From Candidatus Kuenenia stuttgartensis (lineage in GTDB: Bacteria; Planctomycetota; Planctomycetia; Planctomycetales; Planctomycetaceae): a stretch of DNA of 44,587 nt. Where the stretch lies: positions 1-44,587 of the forward strand of contig CAMAVB010000034.1 in assembly GCA_945861465.1 (NCBI GenBank). Reading direction: 5' to 3'. Below, piece by piece: positions 41,817 through 44,587 of this stretch; position 1 is the first letter of the stretch; the number at the start of each line of letters is the position of its first letter. Under the pieces are notes generated by a model. That model was not told the DNA's origin. It did no database searches and was given only the letters and a program-made list of their open reading frames with translations. The translations under genes were made by a program, and so were the position numbers.

Positions 41817-43640
41817 ATGTCATTTAAGTGTGTTTATGATTTCGATGTGGTCGTGGTTGGTGCCGGTCATGCGGGGACCGAAGCCGCCCTCGCATCGGCG
41901 CGGCTCGGGGCGAAAACGGCACTGCTGACGATGAATTGCGACACCGTCGCACAGATGAGCTGCAATCCGGCCATCGGGGGAATCGCCAAGGGACAGATTG
42001 TCCGCGAAATCGATGCGCTCGGCGGCGAAATGGGTCGTGTGATCGACGCCACCGGGATTCATTTCCGGATGCTGAACAGCGGCAAAGGGCCAGCCATGCA
42101 CAGCCCCCGCGCGCAGGCCGACAAAAAGGCATATCAGTTCGAAATGAAGAATCGGGTCGAACTGCAGGAGAATCTGACACTCGGTCAGGAAACTGTCGAA
42201 TCGATCGAAACAGACGGCGACAAGATCACCGGCATCCGCGTCACCGGTGATGCGTTCTACCGAGCCCGTGCCGTGATCCTGACGACCGGTACGTTTCTCA
42301 AAGCCATCATGCATACGGGCGAATCGAAAGCAGAAGGCGGACGTGCCGGCGACAAAGCCTCTCATGGTGTCTCAGGAGCATTGACGTCCCTGGGCTTTGA
42401 ACTGCGACGTTTCAAAACTGGCACGCCCGCACGACTGAATGGGCGGACAATCGATTTCTCACGTTGCGAACCTCAACCCGGCGATGAAAACCCCGAGCCG
42501 TTTTCGTTCATGAATGATCGGATTGAACAGTCCCAGATTCATTGCTACCTGACAAGCACGACTCACGAAATCCACGAAATCATCCGAGCCAACCTGCATC
42601 GCGCGCCGATGTATTCGGGACAGATTCAGTCCACAGGACCGCGCTACTGTCCATCGATCGAAGATAAAGTCGTGCGGTTTGCTGACAAGACATCGCACCA
42701 GATTTTTCTGGAACCGGAAGGCCGCAACACTCAGGAAGTTTATTGCAACGGCATCTCCACGAGTTTGCCTCGCGATGTGCAGGATGAGATCGTGCGTCGG
42801 ATTCCGGGTTGTGAAAAAGCCCAGATCATGCGGTATGGATACGCTGTCGAATACGACTTTGCACCGCCCACACAACTTTATCCGACAATGGAAACCCGAC
42901 TTGTCGAAGGACTGTACTTCGCCGGCCAGATCAACGGCACTACGGGCTATGAGGAAGCGGCCGGACAGGGATTGCTGGCCGGTCTGAACGCGGCGTTGAA
43001 GATTCAGGGCAAGGGGCCGTTCGTCCTGGATCGCAGCCAGGCGTATCTCGGCGTGCTGATTGATGATCTCGTGACCAAAGGCGTCGATGAACCCTATCGG
43101 ATGTTTACGTCACGTGCCGAATACCGCCTGTTGTTGCGACAGGACAATGCGGATCGACGATTGACGCCCCTCGGAATTCAGATCGGCAGCGTTTGCCCTG
43201 CACGTACAGATCGCTTCCGGCGCTACGAAGAAAATCTGCAACAGGGATTTGCCTCGATGACGAAGCTGCGTTCGCTGGGTGCGACTCTGGAGGAATGGCT
43301 ACGACGCAACACGATCACATGGGACGAAGTCGATCAGCAGTTTCCACAACTGGCTGAGTTAAACCTGTCGGCGAACACTCGGCGACAAATGATGATCGAA
43401 GCGCAGTATGCTGGCTACGTCCGGCGTCAGGAGGCCGACATCGCTCGACTGCAAAAAGTCGATTCCGTGCGGATACCGGACATCTTCGACTATCTGGCCG
43501 TGCCACAACTGCGTCACGAAGCAAAGGAAAAACTCAACCGCCTGCGGCCCGTCACCGTCGGCCAGGCGAGTCGAGTGAGCGGCATTACACCGGCAGATAT
43601 CGCGATCCTGATGTTTTACCTGAAGCCCTCCAGCAGTTGA
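41817..43640 (+). CDS. mnmG: tRNA uridine-5-carboxymethylaminomethyl modification enzyme MnmG (GidA)
   Basis: A FAD-binding protein that, with the GTPase MnmE, installs the carboxymethylaminomethyl group on U34 of certain tRNAs. The 607 residues compare with about 629 in E. coli. The FAD motif VVVVGAGHAGTEAALASARLG is near the N-terminus, followed by the family signatures CNPAIGGIAKGQIVREIDAL and FRMLNSGKGPAMHSPRAQAD. TGTFLKAIMHTG, GQINGTTGYEEAAGQGLLAG and FTSRAEYRLLLRQDNAD are further hallmarks. The C-terminal RPVTVGQASRVSGITPADI matches the MnmE-interacting helices. ATG 41817 has AGAGG 6 nt upstream, inside the end of the Rpn gene, so translation may be coupled. No mnmE is in the window. 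Essentially certain. Confidence 0.97.
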   Translation: MSFKCVYDFDVVVVGAGHAGTEAALASARLGAKTALLTMNCDTVAQMSCNPAIGGIAKGQIVREIDALGGEMGRVIDATGIHFRMLNSGKGPAMHSPRAQADKKAYQFEMKNRVELQENLTLGQETVESIETDGDKITGIRVTGDAFYRARAVILTTGTFLKAIMHTGESKAEGGRAGDKASHGVSGALTSLGFELRRFKTGTPARLNGRTIDFSRCEPQPGDENPEPFSFMNDRIEQSQIHCYLTSTTHEIHEIIRANLHRAPMYSGQIQSTGPRYCPSIEDKVVRFADKTSHQIFLEPEGRNTQEVYCNGISTSLPRDVQDEIVRRIPGCEKAQIMRYGYAVEYDFAPPTQLYPTMETRLVEGLYFAGQINGTTGYEEAAGQGLLAGLNAALKIQGKGPFVLDRSQAYLGVLIDDLVTKGVDEPYRMFTSRAEYRLLLRQDNADRRLTPLGIQIGSVCPARTDRFRRYEENLQQGFASMTKLRSLGATLEEWLRRNTITWDEVDQQFPQLAELNLSANTRRQMMIEAQYAGYVRRQEADIARLQKVDSVRIPDIFDYLAVPQLRHEAKEKLNRLRPVTVGQASRVSGITPADIAILMFYLKPSSS

Positions 43641-43659
43641 TGTCAGCGTTAATGACATC
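43639..43659 (+). terminator. Small hairpin overlapping the mnmG stop codon
   Basis: GATGTCA (43639-43645) pairs with TGACATC (43653-43659) across a 7-nt loop, and the left arm includes the last bases of the mnmG stop. The stem is short and AT-rich and is not followed by a T-run, so termination activity is doubtful. It lies between convergent mnmG and the DUF2867 remnant. Confidence 0.3.
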
Positions 43660-43673
43660 TACAAGCTTCTGGT

Positions 43674-44435
43674 TCATGTCCGGCCTTCTATACGCCGAAC
43701 TTCAACTGAAGACATGACTGTCGGTTCGACCGACCCATCCGACCCATCCGACACAACAGGGACCTCGGCGGCACAAGCGATGTTTCGGAGCATTCCGGCA
43801 AACACGCATTGATGCAGTGGATAAATCCCGTACCAGTACAAAATCCCGAACAGGCCCTGTGGATCAAAGATGGCTGTCTGTCGGATTGCGCTGCCTTCCT
43901 CGCAGGGAGTGACTTCGAATTCGAGCCATGCGCGACCTGGAACTTTCATCTCGGCATGCAGGCGCAGTCGGTGCCCGGGTCCGGACAATTCAACACGCCA
44001 GAAATCGGGAGCGTCTCCCACACGCAGAGTTTCCTCATCGCGCCGTCCACGCCGGACTCCGACACCGCCCAGCAGCAAATCAATGAATCCGCGAACCGTC
44101 CACAGCCAGTTCCCATAGTACCATCCAGTGCGACCTCCAATGCGGCGACATCGACGCAAACGCCTCTGCGGGAGGAACGGAGACGACCACTGTTCGAGAG
44201 TCGATGAGTCTTGAACCGAACCGACTGCCGCCCCAGGATCGGCGTGTACCCGCTGATGACAGAGAGTCCGACCAGCGGGTGGCAGCAAATTCGCAGTCTT
44301 CGTTAATCAACGCGCGAGCAATGGCGTCCCGGAAGGTGCGAGGATGAACGGTAAATGAAGGCGCGGCCAGGTTTTTGGAAATGAGTGTCGGGTTACGCAG
44401 GCTTTCGACGAGATAGTCGACTGCAGAGCTTTTCG
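43674..44435 (-). pseudogene. DUF2867 / SDR-type protein, frameshifted and 5'-truncated
   Basis: Two minus-strand frames join into the C-terminal part of a DUF2867 protein, a domain usually fused to an NAD(P)-binding short-chain-dehydrogenase-like domain. The first frame (about 44435-44150) reads VDYLVESLRNPTLISKNLAA, FRDAIARALINEDCEFAATR and DSRTVVVSVPPAEAFA. The second (about 44150-43674) reads IGGRTGWYYGNWLWTVRGF, APDFWRVELSGPGHRLRL, GRAWLEFEVTPCEEGSAIRQ and LFGILYWYGIYPLHQCVFAG. A single-base shift near 44150 separates them. The Rossmann part expected upstream is not recognisable between 44440 and the window end, so the gene is both shifted and truncated, or its start is further decayed. 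Confidence 0.7.
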
Positions 44436-44587
44436 AAAAGATCTTTACATCCGGTCACCTGCGGCTGTTCCACTTCCGGCTGTGTCCTCACATTTGAACG
44501 AATCGGCTGTATGTGACTGTTTTCTAAGTGAAGGTGTTTGGAAGTTTGTTCGCAGTGTTCGGAGAACGAACGGCCGGAAGACTATCT

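Noticed and set aside
43674-44288. Intact 204-residue DUF2867 gene starting at 44288
   Set aside because: The first 50 residues of that frame are out-of-frame noise; the true upstream coding continues in another frame, so it is called a frameshifted pseudogene.

Overview
The window reads as chromosomal DNA from a planctomycete (Planctomycetota, most likely order Planctomycetales). This rests on gene content: a DUF1501 protein with a twin-arginine leader, a cytochrome c/thioredoxin/PHM-like protein of a planctomycete type, a remnant barrel protein of the planctomycete BBP7/Lpg1974 type, a CE15 esterase, many sulfotransferases, and short palindromic repeats of a type I associate with these genomes. 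No rRNA, tRNA or CRISPR array was seen. Assignments come from reading the sequence, not from a database search.

Region 1 (about 1-19.8 kb, almost all minus strand) is a surface-glycan locus. It holds a GT2 glycosyltransferase, three GT4 enzymes (one a tandem fusion of two GT4 domains), a sulfotransferase broken by one in-frame TAG, a double-domain PhyH dioxygenase, a SAM methyltransferase, and a Wzt/Wzm-type ABC exporter whose ATPase carries a C-terminal glycan-recognition domain. Remnants of a Wzx-like flippase and of a GT39/ArnT-like transferase show that the locus has been rearranged. Two inverted copies of an approximately 320-335 bp MITE-like repeat (8640-8974 and 15868-16182) flank the sulfotransferase-PhyH-methyltransferase-exporter block, with a decayed third copy between them. 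Next comes a large periplasmic cytochrome c protein that has lost its thioredoxin and copper-binding motifs, then another GT2.

Region 2 (19.8-28.8 kb, minus strand) is the most unusual part. It is a run of genes for a polyprenyl-synthetase homologue, a sulfotransferase, a radical SAM protein with an N-terminal Cys-rich domain, a UbiA-type prenyltransferase, an asparagine synthetase fused to an Stf0-like sulfotransferase domain, and a GT8-like glycosyltransferase with an internal repeat insert. I know of no described pathway with this set. It could make a prenylated, amidated and sulfated glycoconjugate. A divergent GT39/ArnT-like membrane glycosyltransferase (29218-30909) and a UDP-galactopyranose-mutase-like flavoenzyme follow.

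Region 3 (33.0-35.7 kb) is a graveyard: an IS21 istB fragment, an AAC-rich sequence resembling the variable or template repeat of a diversity-generating retroelement (no reverse transcriptase in the window), a truncated Toprim/DnaG-like primase, palindromic repeats and a broken outer-membrane barrel gene.

Region 4 (36.0-44.6 kb) is ordinary planctomycete chromosome: tag, a DUF1501 protein, a CE1-like esterase, a CE15 glucuronoyl esterase, an N-terminally truncated Rpn-family nuclease, mnmG, and a frameshifted DUF2867 gene running towards the window edge.
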